Notes: generated by a model not told the origin, from the sequence alone. 64,000 nucleotides of DNA from JBAXTZ01 sp041666525 (GCA_041666525.1 JBAYGT010000001.1:62001-126000), one strand, 5' to 3'. Positions 33,813-41,694 are shown, numbered from the stretch's first letter. Program-made: numbers and translations.

Positions 33813-34805
33813 TTATTTAACTTTGCTTTTAGCTAAACTTTCGAATTTCGCAAAAGGAGTAGTAACGGTCTTTCCCAGCAGATCTCCGACTTCTCCAGGA
33901 TCAATCGCCGCTTCCGGTCTTACTATTAATAAATCCTGTTCAACAATTGTTTCACCAGCTTCAATGTCACGCGCAGCATAAACAGATCTGCGTGCACGCG
34001 ATTTGACAGTTTTCTCGGCATCGCTAAGTTTTTCAGTTTGCTGCTGTAAGGCTCGTTCTGCAATTCGAACTGTCTCGATATATTGCTTCATCATTTCAGG
34101 TTCTTGCGCGTAGGCATGATCAAAACCATCTTGTTTTCGATCCATTGTTAAATGTTTTTCCAAATAATCTACACCCAAAGCAGTTGCAATTACCGCCGCG
34201 AGATTGCTCTCCGAATGATCAGAAAATCCAACAGGTAAACCAAATTTGTTTTTCAATTCGCTAATGAACCGTAAATTCATATTCTCAGTATTGCACGGAT
34301 ATACAGAAACGCAATGCATAAGTACGATATCTGAATTTCCTGTTGAAGTAAGCGCCTGGACAGCCTGCTCAATTTCGTACATACTCGCCATACCAGTCGA
34401 AACAATTATGCGCTTGCCAGTAGCCGCAGCTTGATTCAAAAATCCATAATTATTCAAATCGCACGAGGCAATTTTTATATATGAAACATTCAATTCCTGC
34501 AACAACTGCAAACCACGTTTGTCAAAAACTGATGCCGAAAAAACAATTCCCTTTTGCGAGCAATATGCCGCCAAATCACGATATTCATCATCGGTAAGCA
34601 TAAATTGTTTGCGTTTTTCATATACCTCATTGATAGTATAGCCGCCGATCTCCGTATAGAATTCCGGTAAATATAAGCCTTCTGGGTAGATGATTTGAAA
34701 TTTCACCGAATCTGCACCAACTAAGACTGCCTCGTCAACCAGTTTTTTTGCAATACCGATTTTACCATTATGATTGTTACCGGCCTCGGCGATGATATGT
34801 ATCAT
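33813..34805 (-). CDS. N-acetylneuraminate/nonulosonate synthase family (NeuB/SpsE-like)
   Basis: 330 residues. A TIM barrel (about 1-250) has the PEP/metal-binding family blocks IIAEAGNNHNGKIGIAKKL, VKFQI, STGMASMYEIEQAV, GFSDHSESNLAAVIA and GVDYLEKHLTMDRKQDGFDH. The C-terminal SAF/antifreeze-like domain (about 265-330) has RRSVYAARDIEAGE. It condenses phosphoenolpyruvate with a 6-carbon N-acyl sugar to make sialic-, legionaminic- or pseudaminic-type acids. The start overlaps the pyruvyltransferase stop by 4 bases. The particular product is not determined. Confidence 0.88.
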   Translation of the reverse strand: MIHIIAEAGNNHNGKIGIAKKLVDEAVLVGADSVKFQIIYPEGLYLPEFYTEIGGYTINEVYEKRKQFMLTDDEYRDLAAYCSQKGIVFSASVFDKRGLQLLQELNVSYIKIASCDLNNYGFLNQAAATGKRIIVSTGMASMYEIEQAVQALTSTGNSDIVLMHCVSVYPCNTENMNLRFISELKNKFGLPVGFSDHSESNLAAVIATALGVDYLEKHLTMDRKQDGFDHAYAQEPEMMKQYIETVRIAERALQQQTEKLSDAEKTVKSRARRSVYAARDIEAGETIVEQDLLIVRPEAAIDPGEVGDLLGKTVTTPFAKFESLAKSKVK

Positions 34806-35893
34806 AGATTTTCTCCCCGCGTTTTATTATCAGTAACTATTTTCGCAAATTTTGCAAACGCGTTCTTCATGCAACTATATGTTCCTTCTTTTCTGCTATT
34901 GGCGTTCGCTTTGATTTTTTCCAACTCAGTTAACGAATCCAAGCGCTGTTCAACAATCATTGGAACATTGTCACATTCAGCCATATTGATATTCCAATCA
35001 TGGTATCCCAGCGTATCAAGCAAGCTACACGCTCGTTCATCATATGAAATTTTTATGGTTGGTATTCCAAACGCAAGGCACGGAAGTGTGGAATGTAAAC
35101 GATAACCAACAACCAAAGCACACGAGCGCAAGTAGTTAAGATATGAGTATACATCACCGTTGTAAACAAAATCAATATTTGTGAACGAAGCGGCAAATTC
35201 AATATCACGATGATCATGACATAACAATTTAATATCTTCGTAGCCACGGCTGGTAAGCGAGTTAACGATATTCACGATATCTTGACGCACAGTGGCTTGC
35301 TTATATAACGGTAAATTCATCAATGATGGATTTCGCACTGAAATAAATACCGTTTTCATTAATGAATTATTGACTGGCGGAAGTCGATAAGCCATTTCGT
35401 CCAAAAACAACGTCGGACAACCACCGAGTTCTACTTTATCACAGCCGATATTATGCAGATATTCATAAGTTGCTGCGTCACGCGCAAGCGAAATATCAGC
35501 CTTCTCATTAAGCGCTTTCAGCACCCTATCGGGCATAACATCTGTACGTTCGACCAAACGGCAGTAACGATCATAAATTCGTCCGCGTGATAGACTAAAC
35601 AACATTAGAGGAACACGCAAAGCTTGGAGCGCATCAATGTTGACATCAAGTTCGCCATTTTCGTAAATATTGCCACCGCCAAGAATAATTCCGTCACCAT
35701 AGCTGTTGATTTCATGAATTGTCTTTGCTGTTAATCCGGCTTTTGCTTGGCTTTCATAGCGCGAAGTCGCCGGTATAGAGATTATGTTAACCAAGTCACC
35801 AAATGCTTGACTAACAAAATGTTGCATAGCCAAATAGATGGCATCATTTCCGACATTGAAACCTTTAGGACGGATATTATAAAGTGTCAGCAT
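34802..35893 (-). CDS. Polysaccharide pyruvyl transferase family protein
   Basis: 363 residues. GFNVGNDAIYLAM, DGIILGGGNIYENGEL and VVGYRLHSTLPCLAFGIPTIKISYDE match the PS_pyruv_trans family (GNxGD-like start, GGGN strand and the late RLHxxI block). Members add pyruvate ketals to glycans, though some are glycosyltransferase-like. It starts inside the end of the SpsF-like gene (17-bp overlap) with a GAGGA site. It is distinct from csaB at 51.5 kb. Confidence 0.75.
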   Translation of the reverse strand: MLTLYNIRPKGFNVGNDAIYLAMQHFVSQAFGDLVNIISIPATSRYESQAKAGLTAKTIHEINSYGDGIILGGGNIYENGELDVNIDALQALRVPLMLFSLSRGRIYDRYCRLVERTDVMPDRVLKALNEKADISLARDAATYEYLHNIGCDKVELGGCPTLFLDEMAYRLPPVNNSLMKTVFISVRNPSLMNLPLYKQATVRQDIVNIVNSLTSRGYEDIKLLCHDHRDIEFAASFTNIDFVYNGDVYSYLNYLRSCALVVGYRLHSTLPCLAFGIPTIKISYDERACSLLDTLGYHDWNINMAECDNVPMIVEQRLDSLTELEKIKANANSRKEGTYSCMKNAFAKFAKIVTDNKTRGENL

Positions 35894-36590
35894 CTGTGTC
35901 CTCTTTCAAAATCACTTTGCGATACAGCTCACAAACCTCTAGGTAATTGCCAAAACAAAAAATTTCAACGTCAAGCGTTGCCATTTTTCTTACAATGCTT
36001 AAATCATGTTTATCATCCACGACCAACCGTATTGCTGACAAATCAACTTCGCTACAAGAAACTTCGCGAATATTATAGTTTAAAATATTTTCGTAAAAGT
36101 GTTTAGTTATATGTTCGCAATGCTTTTGAAAAGAAAATTCATTAATTGATTTTTCTAATGTAACACTTCGAATAACCTCGACAGCCACACCGTAGGGATA
36201 AGTTCGTTTTATTAAATTGCTGATTAAATCTACTTTCCCATCGCACAAGCACAAAGAATTACTAACAAGAGAATAATCCAAAAAAGGCGAATCTCCATTA
36301 ATTCTTAAAAAATACTCAAAACCGTGTTTTTTTGCACAATCCAAAGCACGTTTGGAAACGTTTTCCAAAGAACCGCGAAACACCGCAATTCCTTGCTGCT
36401 CAGCCAACTCAATCAACTCGTCATCGACACTTCTATCTGTAGTCGCTAAAACAAGATCCGACAATCCAATGATTTTCTTTGCTCTGTTAATAACGGTAGT
36501 TAGCAAAGAAGTCGCACCGATTTTTCTGACAGCTTTTCTAGGCAACCGCACAGAATCCATGCGTGAAAATATTATTCCGCCTATTTTCAT
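35877..36590 (-). CDS. SpsF/NeuA-like cytidylyltransferase
   Basis: 237 residues. FSRMDSVRLPRKAVRKIG is the CTP-binding loop in its SpsF form (RMxSxRLPxK), and FLRINGDSPFLD carries the metal-binding aspartate. This family activates nonulosonic acids as CMP-sugars. It follows Wzt (ATGA overlap of 4 bases) and precedes the pyruvyltransferase and NeuB-like genes, completing an SpsE/F/G-like set. Confidence 0.72.
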   Translation of the reverse strand: MKIGGIIFSRMDSVRLPRKAVRKIGATSLLTTVINRAKKIIGLSDLVLATTDRSVDDELIELAEQQGIAVFRGSLENVSKRALDCAKKHGFEYFLRINGDSPFLDYSLVSNSLCLCDGKVDLISNLIKRTYPYGVAVEVIRSVTLEKSINEFSFQKHCEHITKHFYENILNYNIREVSCSEVDLSAIRLVVDDKHDLSIVRKMATLDVEIFCFGNYLEVCELYRKVILKEDTDADTL

Positions 36591-37972
36591 AATAATCTAT
36601 TTGTCCATTTAGCTTTAGTAAACACTTCTCCCGGTTGGCACCAACCAAAATAGGGTAGCACACCATTAATCTCGTTCGGCACAACTTCAAATGATATAGC
36701 ATTTTCAATAAAGTCGTCTGCTTCTACAAGTCCCTGCCCTGCGCTTTGCCTTAACCAAACATTAATATAATATTGCCCAGGCACAAACATATTTTCAAAT
36801 TCACAACTATATAACCATATTCTCTTCGAAACTGGAACAGCATACGGAAGATAAGCAGTGTTGGGAATTCTTGTTACTCGTTGCCCAGATGAGGACATAA
36901 TCAAGATGCCTATTTCCGGGCTATCAATTTCACGAAAAAAATCAACCGTAATGTCAAAATTAATTCTCTCACCACATGGAATAATATTTACGTAGTTACC
37001 ATTGAGATCCGTAATACTTATCTCAGTAATTTTCCCGTTCTCATTTTTTCCAGTTCGCTCAACGTTTAACAAATCCCTGCGAGCTGATGTATGACTATAA
37101 AATTGGCTTTGATAATAATCAACCACTTCATTAGTCCTACCCTCTGTTTGAATTTCCCCATTACTCAACACAATACACCTGTTGCAAAGATTGCTCACCG
37201 CCGCCATATTATGACTAACAAACAAAACCGTCCGCCCTTCACGGCTGACTTCGCCCATTTTTCCGAGGCATTTTTTTTGAAATGCCATGTCCCCGACCGC
37301 CAGCACCTCGTCCACAATCAATATCTCCGGTTCCAGATGTGCGGCGACAGCAAATGCCAGCCGGACGTACATGCCTGACGAATAGCGTTTGACCGGGGTG
37401 TCAATAAATTGTTCAATTTCGGCGAACGCCACGATTTCATCGAACTTGGTGTCGATTTCTTTCTTCTTCATGCCAAGGATGGTACCGTTTAGATAAATAT
37501 TCTCCCGACCGGTGAGCTCCGGATGAAAACCGGTGCCGACTTCCAGCAGGCTGGCGACCCGGCCTTTGATTTTCACACTGCCGCTGGTCGGACCGGTAAC
37601 CCGACTGAGGATTTTTAGTAGCGTCGACTTGCCGGCACCGTTTCTGCCGATGATACCGACGACTTCGCCACGTTTGACTTCGAAAGACACATCCTTCAGC
37701 GCCCAGAAGTCTGGGGATTGGGGGTTAGGGGTTAGGGTTTGGGAGTTTAGGGGCGAGGAATGGGAAACAACGGAGTTGGGGTCATCACGACCACGCAGCT
37801 TTGCCCACCAAGACTGCAGGTCGCGGTATAACGTACCATGTCCGATGCTTCCGAGTTTATATTGTTTGGAGAGGTGCTCGACTTTGATTACTACATCAGG
37901 GGAGAGGGATTGGGGGTTAGGGGTTGGGGGTTGAGATATGGGAGTGAGGTTTGAACGAAGGTTATTTTTCAT
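36587..37972 (-). CDS. wzt: O-antigen/polysaccharide ABC exporter ATPase, Wzt-like, with two repeat-encoded inserts
   Basis: 461 residues. The nucleotide-binding domain has IGRNGAGKST (108-117), the signature YSSGMYVRLAFA and ILIVDEVLAVGD. A C-terminal beta-sandwich (about 300-455) is the Wzt_C glycan-binding domain that recognises the finished chain end. Two 42-bp heptamer arrays are translated in frame: residues about 10-23 (ending TPNPQSLSP) and about 73-87 (TLTPNPQSP), both upstream of the core ABC strand FWALKDVSFEVKRGE. The gene overlaps the end of the four-helix-bundle gene by 11 bp and lacks a strong ribosome site of its own. Confidence 0.9.
   Translation of the reverse strand: MKNNLRSNLTPISQPPTPNPQSLSPDVVIKVEHLSKQYKLGSIGHGTLYRDLQSWWAKLRGRDDPNSVVSHSSPLNSQTLTPNPQSPDFWALKDVSFEVKRGEVVGIIGRNGAGKSTLLKILSRVTGPTSGSVKIKGRVASLLEVGTGFHPELTGRENIYLNGTILGMKKKEIDTKFDEIVAFAEIEQFIDTPVKRYSSGMYVRLAFAVAAHLEPEILIVDEVLAVGDMAFQKKCLGKMGEVSREGRTVLFVSHNMAAVSNLCNRCIVLSNGEIQTEGRTNEVVDYYQSQFYSHTSARRDLLNVERTGKNENGKITEISITDLNGNYVNIIPCGERINFDITVDFFREIDSPEIGILIMSSSGQRVTRIPNTAYLPYAVPVSKRIWLYSCEFENMFVPGQYYINVWLRQSAGQGLVEADDFIENAISFEVVPNEINGVLPYFGWCQPGEVFTKAKWTNRLL
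37713..37754. repeat. Heptanucleotide array inside wzt (second insert)
   Basis: Six 7-mers on the plus strand: GGGGATT, GGGGGTT, AGGGGTT, AGGGTTT, GGGAGTT, TAGGGGC. It is 42 bp, so the wzt frame is kept. Four G-runs of three or more with 3-4 base loops lie on the strand used as template for transcription. Confidence 0.92.
37905..37946. repeat. Heptanucleotide array inside wzt (N-terminal insert)
   Basis: Six 7-mers on the plus strand: AGGGATT, GGGGGTT, AGGGGTT, GGGGGTT, GAGATAT, GGGAGTG. It encodes the Pro/Ser/Gln-rich N-terminal extension of Wzt. Same unit and orientation as the array about 190 bp away. Confidence 0.92.
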
Positions 37973-38342
37973 TGAGCAATTTACCTTTTAGCACCGATAT
38001 AAGCTTGTTTAGCATCTTGCGAATAACGATAAGTTTGGTTTGAATAGGTTCTGGTTCAATGCCGTAGAGTTTATTGGCTATTATCAACTGTGTTTCAAAT
38101 TCTGCACATGATCCAGCTGCTATATACAAGAAGTGAATATACTCTTTTGTGGAATGACGGGAATGACCTTCGGCAATATTAGACGGCACGGATACTGCAC
38201 AACGCTTCATTTGATCAGCTAAAGCGTATCGTTCTTCTTTAGGGAGTTTGCCTATTATGTTCTGATACGCGTCGACAACAAATTTCATCGATTCCTGCCA
38301 TACTTCCAAATCTTTAAAATCTCTTATTGCCTTCGATTCCAA
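37962..38342 (-). CDS. Four-helix-bundle protein of the 23S rRNA intervening-sequence family
   Basis: 126 residues from a TTG with AAGGAG 8 bases upstream. The longer frame would begin in heptamer repeats and is unlikely. FKDLEVWQESMKFVVDAYQN, QMKRCAVSVPSNIAEGHSRH and FLYIAAGSCAEFETQL are signature blocks of the S23/IVS four-helix-bundle family. Relatives occur in 23S rRNA intervening sequences and next to diversity-generating retroelements (Avd), but most are free-standing with unknown role. It is an odd guest between the exporter permease and ATPase genes, and its stop overlaps the wzt start. Confidence 0.85.
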   Translation of the reverse strand: MESKAIRDFKDLEVWQESMKFVVDAYQNIIGKLPKEERYALADQMKRCAVSVPSNIAEGHSRHSTKEYIHFLYIAAGSCAEFETQLIIANKLYGIEPEPIQTKLIVIRKMLNKLISVLKGKLLNEK

Positions 38343-38374
38343 CTTCTGTTCTCCTTGTTTTTTGAGATTGTTGA

Positions 38375-38409
38375 TTGGGATACCCAAATCCCATATCCTA
38401 AACCCCAAA
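38375..38409. repeat. Heptanucleotide array between wzm and the four-helix-bundle gene (opposite orientation)
   Basis: On the plus strand the units are C-rich (ACCCAAA, TCCCATA, TCCTAAA, CCCCAAA), so the G-rich strand is the RNA-like strand here, the reverse of the other arrays. It begins directly after the wzm stop codon. Confidence 0.85.
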
Positions 38410-39255
38410 TTAAACCGTATCCATAAAATTCTTCTCGACGCGATTAAACATGATCAATCCAAAAAATAACAGTAACAAGGTTTCTAACCAGCTATACAGC
38501 CAAAACTGCAGCGGCATTTGCAACACTCCGCCGAGCATACCATGACGGAAGATTTCGATGATCGCAGTCATCGGGTTGATGAGCAGCAACCATTGATAAT
38601 CAGTCGGAACAAGTGACAACGGATATACCACCGGCGTTGCATACATCCATAGTTGAACGCCAAACGTCACCAATAGCGACAAATCACGATATTTGGTCGT
38701 CAATGATGACACAATTATACCACATCCCAAACCAAGTAACGCCATTTGTATAATCAATAGTGGTAACGCCAACGCCCAAACGTTAAGGCTTATCTGACTG
38801 TCGCTGAAATAAAAATACAGCCAAAAACAAACCAACATGCAAAACTGAATCGCAAAAGCAATCAACTGAGTTAATACTGTAGCAACAGGAATAACTAAGC
38901 GCGGAAAGTAAACTTTGCCGAATATTCCGGCGTTAGCAACGAAAGTATTCGACGTTTGCGTCAAACAGGGGGCAAAATAACCCCACATCACCGTGCCGGT
39001 CATATAGAATAATACTTGCGGCATACCATTGGTCGGCAATTTAGCAATCTGTCCAAAAACGACAGTGAACACTATCGTAGTGAACAGCGGTTGAAATATA
39101 TGCCATAATGGTCCCAGAACTGTCTGTTTATAAACCGCCACAAAATCGCGCCGAACTAACATGGCAATTAAATCACGATATTGCCATAAATCGCGCAATT
39201 TCAAATCCATCAATTTGTTTTTAGAATCGATTACTGAAGTCCAGTTATTGGTCAT
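38410..39255 (-). CDS. wzm: O-antigen/polysaccharide ABC exporter permease, Wzm-like
   Basis: 281 residues, ABC-2 type membrane protein. The N-terminal LRDLWQYRDLIAMLVRRDF block and VYKQTVLGPLWHIFQPLFTT are typical of Wzm/TagG. Six hydrophobic segments follow, with LSLLVTFGVQLWMYATPVVYP and NPMTAIIEIFRHGMLG near the C-terminus. It forms the pore that moves undecaprenyl-linked glycan across the inner membrane with Wzt. A GAGGT site precedes the ATG. Confidence 0.93.
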   Translation of the reverse strand: MTNNWTSVIDSKNKLMDLKLRDLWQYRDLIAMLVRRDFVAVYKQTVLGPLWHIFQPLFTTIVFTVVFGQIAKLPTNGMPQVLFYMTGTVMWGYFAPCLTQTSNTFVANAGIFGKVYFPRLVIPVATVLTQLIAFAIQFCMLVCFWLYFYFSDSQISLNVWALALPLLIIQMALLGLGCGIIVSSLTTKYRDLSLLVTFGVQLWMYATPVVYPLSLVPTDYQWLLLINPMTAIIEIFRHGMLGGVLQMPLQFWLYSWLETLLLLFFGLIMFNRVEKNFMDTV

Positions 39256-39270
39256 AGAACCTCGCTTGTT

Positions 39271-39319
39271 GGGGATTGGGATATAGGGGTTGGGGATTAG
39301 GGATTAGGGCATGGGGGTA
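39271..39319. repeat. Heptanucleotide array between the methyltransferase gene and wzm
   Basis: Seven 7-mers on the plus strand: GGGGATT, GGGATAT, AGGGGTT, GGGGATT, AGGGATT, AGGGCAT, GGGGGTA. The methyltransferase stop codon lies inside the array, so part of it is translated as PPCPNP at that protein's C-terminus. Confidence 0.92.
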
Positions 39320-40067
39320 AGGAGATGGATTTGAGGACGAAACAGGCGTACCAAGTATTCAAGTCCGGGGGCGTCTCGGTCAGCCATTTATAGCTGGCTA
39401 CAATCTTTAAACCAGCCAGTTCGGCGAATAGCTCCAGCTCCGGTTGGAACAGGTAGCGCATCCGGTGATTTTCGGTTAATTGATGGTTTTCACCAGTCGT
39501 TTTTTCTACGATATCAATATCATAGCGCACGTTGACACAATTTTCATTTGGATACATTGTCGGTGTGGCGACTCGCTTGACAACGATTCGCTCGTTTTCG
39601 ATGTTTTTCGTCCGTAGCTGCGGCAAATCGCTCAACACGCCGGAGCCGTACCAGCAGTCAAAAATAAATACTCCGTTGTCCGCCAGATGCGTCGCTGCCG
39701 TTTCAAAATAGCGCTGTAATTGGTCATTGCCCGTTTGATAACTGGCAACATGAAACAACGAAGTTATGACGTCATATTTCTTCGAATCACGATAATCGGC
39801 GATATCACTGCAACAAAAATTTAGCTGCGGACAATTCTGACGTGCCGATGCAATCATTGTTTGGCTCAAGTCAACACCACACGCCGTTTTAGCATTTCTG
39901 GCTAATATAGTAAGATGCTTACCAGTACCGCAACCCAGATCTAAAAACGACTGCGCCCTGCTACCATGTAGCCGGGTGAGTTTTTCAATATATTCACACT
40001 CTGCGTCATAGTCTTTGTCTGCATATAGCAGATCATAATACTCGGCATATTTATCAAATGTTTGCAT
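39297..40067 (-). CDS. SAM-dependent methyltransferase (class I)
   Basis: 256 residues from the ATG at 40067. FDKYAEYYDLLYADKDYDAE is the common N-terminus of this subgroup, FLDLGCGTGKHLTILA is the SAM loop, and VITSLFHVASYQ is motif III-like. The last six residues come from the heptamer array, so the natural C-terminus was probably altered. As first gene of the exporter operon it may act on a sugar or provide a terminal methyl cap of the kind Wzt can recognise; the latter is speculation. Confidence 0.78.
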   Translation of the reverse strand: MQTFDKYAEYYDLLYADKDYDAECEYIEKLTRLHGSRAQSFLDLGCGTGKHLTILARNAKTACGVDLSQTMIASARQNCPQLNFCCSDIADYRDSKKYDVITSLFHVASYQTGNDQLQRYFETAATHLADNGVFIFDCWYGSGVLSDLPQLRTKNIENERIVVKRVATPTMYPNENCVNVRYDIDIVEKTTGENHQLTENHRMRYLFQPELELFAELAGLKIVASYKWLTETPPDLNTWYACFVLKSISLPPCPNP

Positions 40068-40087
40068 TCTCAATTACTCTCACAATT

Positions 40088-40093
40088 ATTATA
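40088..40093 (-). promoter_or_regulatory. Candidate -10 box for the methyltransferase-wzm-wzt operon
   Basis: A perfect TATAAT lies about 20 bases before the methyltransferase ATG, just after the terminator of the preceding gene. No good -35 is visible at 16-18 bp spacing. Confidence 0.4.
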
Positions 40094-40119
40094 GATATTT
40101 TACACTTATTACAGAATGT

Positions 40120-40156
40120 TAGCAAACAAAACAACGGCGCGAACCGCGCCGTTGTT
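40120..40156 (-). terminator. Intrinsic terminator after the DegT aminotransferase gene
   Basis: On the minus strand a perfect 12-bp G+C-rich stem (AACAACGGCGCG / CGCGCCGTTGTT) with a 3-base loop is followed by TTTGTTTGCT. The stem begins at the stop codon itself. Confidence 0.9.
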
Positions 40157-41268
40157 TAATCGAGAATAGTTTTTAGTTGTTGTGCTACATATTGTTGCTG
40201 CTCCTCAGTCAGCCCAACGCCGCTCGGCAGATACAACCCGCGTTCAGCGAGGCGCTCGGCAACCGGGTAGCTTTCGCCGCAATAATCAAAATACTCTTGC
40301 AGACAAGGCTGTTTATGCAGCGGATAAAAAAAATGCCGGCACTGCACACCGCGTGCATCGAGTTCTTTAATTAGCGAAGTCGCATCAAGTTTGCAACTAT
40401 CATTCAATACCAAACCAAATACCCAGTAGATATTATCGGCATAATCAGTTCGTTTAAGCGGCAGTTTAACAACACTAATATCTGTTAATAACTCGGTATA
40501 TTTTTTGCCAATTGTCTTTTTTTTCAACACCGTTTCAGCCAACCGCTCCAATTGCGCGCAACCAACTGCCGCCTGCAAATTAGTCATGCGGAAGTTGTAG
40601 CCAATCTCACTATGGAGGTAGCGACGGTCCTTATCGAAAAACAAGTTGCGAATATCCATACAACGCTGTGCGAGAGTTTTATCGTTAACTAATACCATAC
40701 CGCCCTCGCCGCAGGTGACGTGCTTATTCGGATAGAAGCTGAATGTCGAAACATCGCCGAACGAGCCGCAAGGCTGTCCATAACAATTTTGACCGTGCGC
40801 TTCAGCAGCATCTTCGATGATTTTTAAGTTATATTTTTTTGCAAGTTCCAATACCGGTTGCATATCAGTCGGCAAACCATAGATATGTACAACCATTATC
40901 GCTTTGGTACGGCTGGTGATTTTCGCTTCTATTTTACTTACATCCATGTTCCAAGTATAAGCATCGGCATCCACGAATATCGGTTTCGCGCCAACACGAA
41001 TTACTGCCGCAACGCAGGATATTATCGTAAACACCGGCATAATCACTTCATCACCAGTGCCGATTTCTAATGCCACGACAGCAGTATCAAGCGCAACCGA
41101 ACCGTTAGCTACTGCTACACCATGGTTACGGTTGCACTGCTCCGCCATTTCCCGCTCGAAGCGTTTAACAAATGGTCCTTCAGATGAAATCCAACCGCTG
41201 TCAATGCACTCGCAAAGATATTTTTTTTCATTACCGGATAAATTCGGTTGGTTTACGGGTACGAACAT
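40156..41268 (-). CDS. DegT/DnrJ/EryC1/StrS aminotransferase (sugar aminotransferase)
   Basis: 370 residues. The PLP lysine is Lys182 in SFYPNKHVTCGEGGM, with the family blocks VANGSVALDTAVVALEIGTG, HIYGLPTDM and IIEDAAEAHG. These enzymes transaminate keto-sugar nucleotides; the motif set resembles perosamine-synthase-type (C4) members, but specificity is not certain. The ATG at 41268 has GGAGGAGCT directly upstream, much better than the upstream in-frame start. It follows the cupin gene by 30 bases and is the last gene before a strong terminator. Confidence 0.88.
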   Translation of the reverse strand: MFVPVNQPNLSGNEKKYLCECIDSGWISSEGPFVKRFEREMAEQCNRNHGVAVANGSVALDTAVVALEIGTGDEVIMPVFTIISCVAAVIRVGAKPIFVDADAYTWNMDVSKIEAKITSRTKAIMVVHIYGLPTDMQPVLELAKKYNLKIIEDAAEAHGQNCYGQPCGSFGDVSTFSFYPNKHVTCGEGGMVLVNDKTLAQRCMDIRNLFFDKDRRYLHSEIGYNFRMTNLQAAVGCAQLERLAETVLKKKTIGKKYTELLTDISVVKLPLKRTDYADNIYWVFGLVLNDSCKLDATSLIKELDARGVQCRHFFYPLHKQPCLQEYFDYCGESYPVAERLAERGLYLPSGVGLTEEQQQYVAQQLKTILD

Positions 41269-41298
41269 AGCTCCTCCGTTGGATAGAGTCACAAAATT

Positions 41299-41694
41299 TT
41301 AAAACCGTACTTTGTCGGCATCGCCGCAATACGGTCCTTGCTTGATTTCAATCATTTCAACTTCTTCAATCACTTCGAATCCATGACCACCGCTGCAAAG
41401 CATTAGCACGTCACCTGCAACTAATTCACAACTGCGAAAAAACACACGCGCGTCATTGTAGAAATCCACCCGAAGGACTCCGCGCCTGATAAGTAACACT
41501 TCCTGCGTATACTGAACTTTTCGCTCGACAATATTGTGAACATGACGCGGGATAACCTCACCGCTCGGCCGTTTCATATACGCCAGCTGTTGCGAAAAAT
41601 CATAAGGGGTAAAAAACTCAACTTTTCCACCTTGATAATCGGCGCGAATTATTATCGCCAGCAACGTATCTTTGTCAATTATTTGCTCAAACAC
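41299..41694 (-). CDS. Cupin-fold protein of the glycan cluster
   Basis: 131 residues from a GTG with GAGGAG 6 bases upstream. The beta-barrel pattern includes SGEVIPRHVHNIVERKVQYTQEVLLIRRG, with the His-x-His and Glu of cupin motif 1 (IPRHVHN), and a second motif LCSGGHGFEVIEEVEMIEIKQ. It may be a sugar isomerase/epimerase or a metal-binding enzyme acting with the DegT aminotransferase downstream. WxcM/FdtA-type ketoisomerases are one possibility. Confidence 0.65.
   Translation of the reverse strand: MFEQIIDKDTLLAIIIRADYQGGKVEFFTPYDFSQQLAYMKRPSGEVIPRHVHNIVERKVQYTQEVLLIRRGVLRVDFYNDARVFFRSCELVAGDVLMLCSGGHGFEVIEEVEMIEIKQGPYCGDADKVRF

Noticed and set aside
37962..38342. Evidence for a 23S rRNA gene or intervening sequence here
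   Set aside because: Only the protein family is shared; no rRNA sequence surrounds it.
38343..38408. N-terminal extension of the four-helix-bundle protein
   Set aside because: It is encoded largely by the heptamer array and lacks a ribosome site. A TTG with AAGGAG upstream gives the normal family length.
12811..39319. Heptamer arrays as CRISPR or telomere-like sequence
   Set aside because: The units are 7 bp with no spacers, so they are not CRISPR. TTAGGG-like units occur in them, but the arrays are short, degenerate, internal and partly coding.
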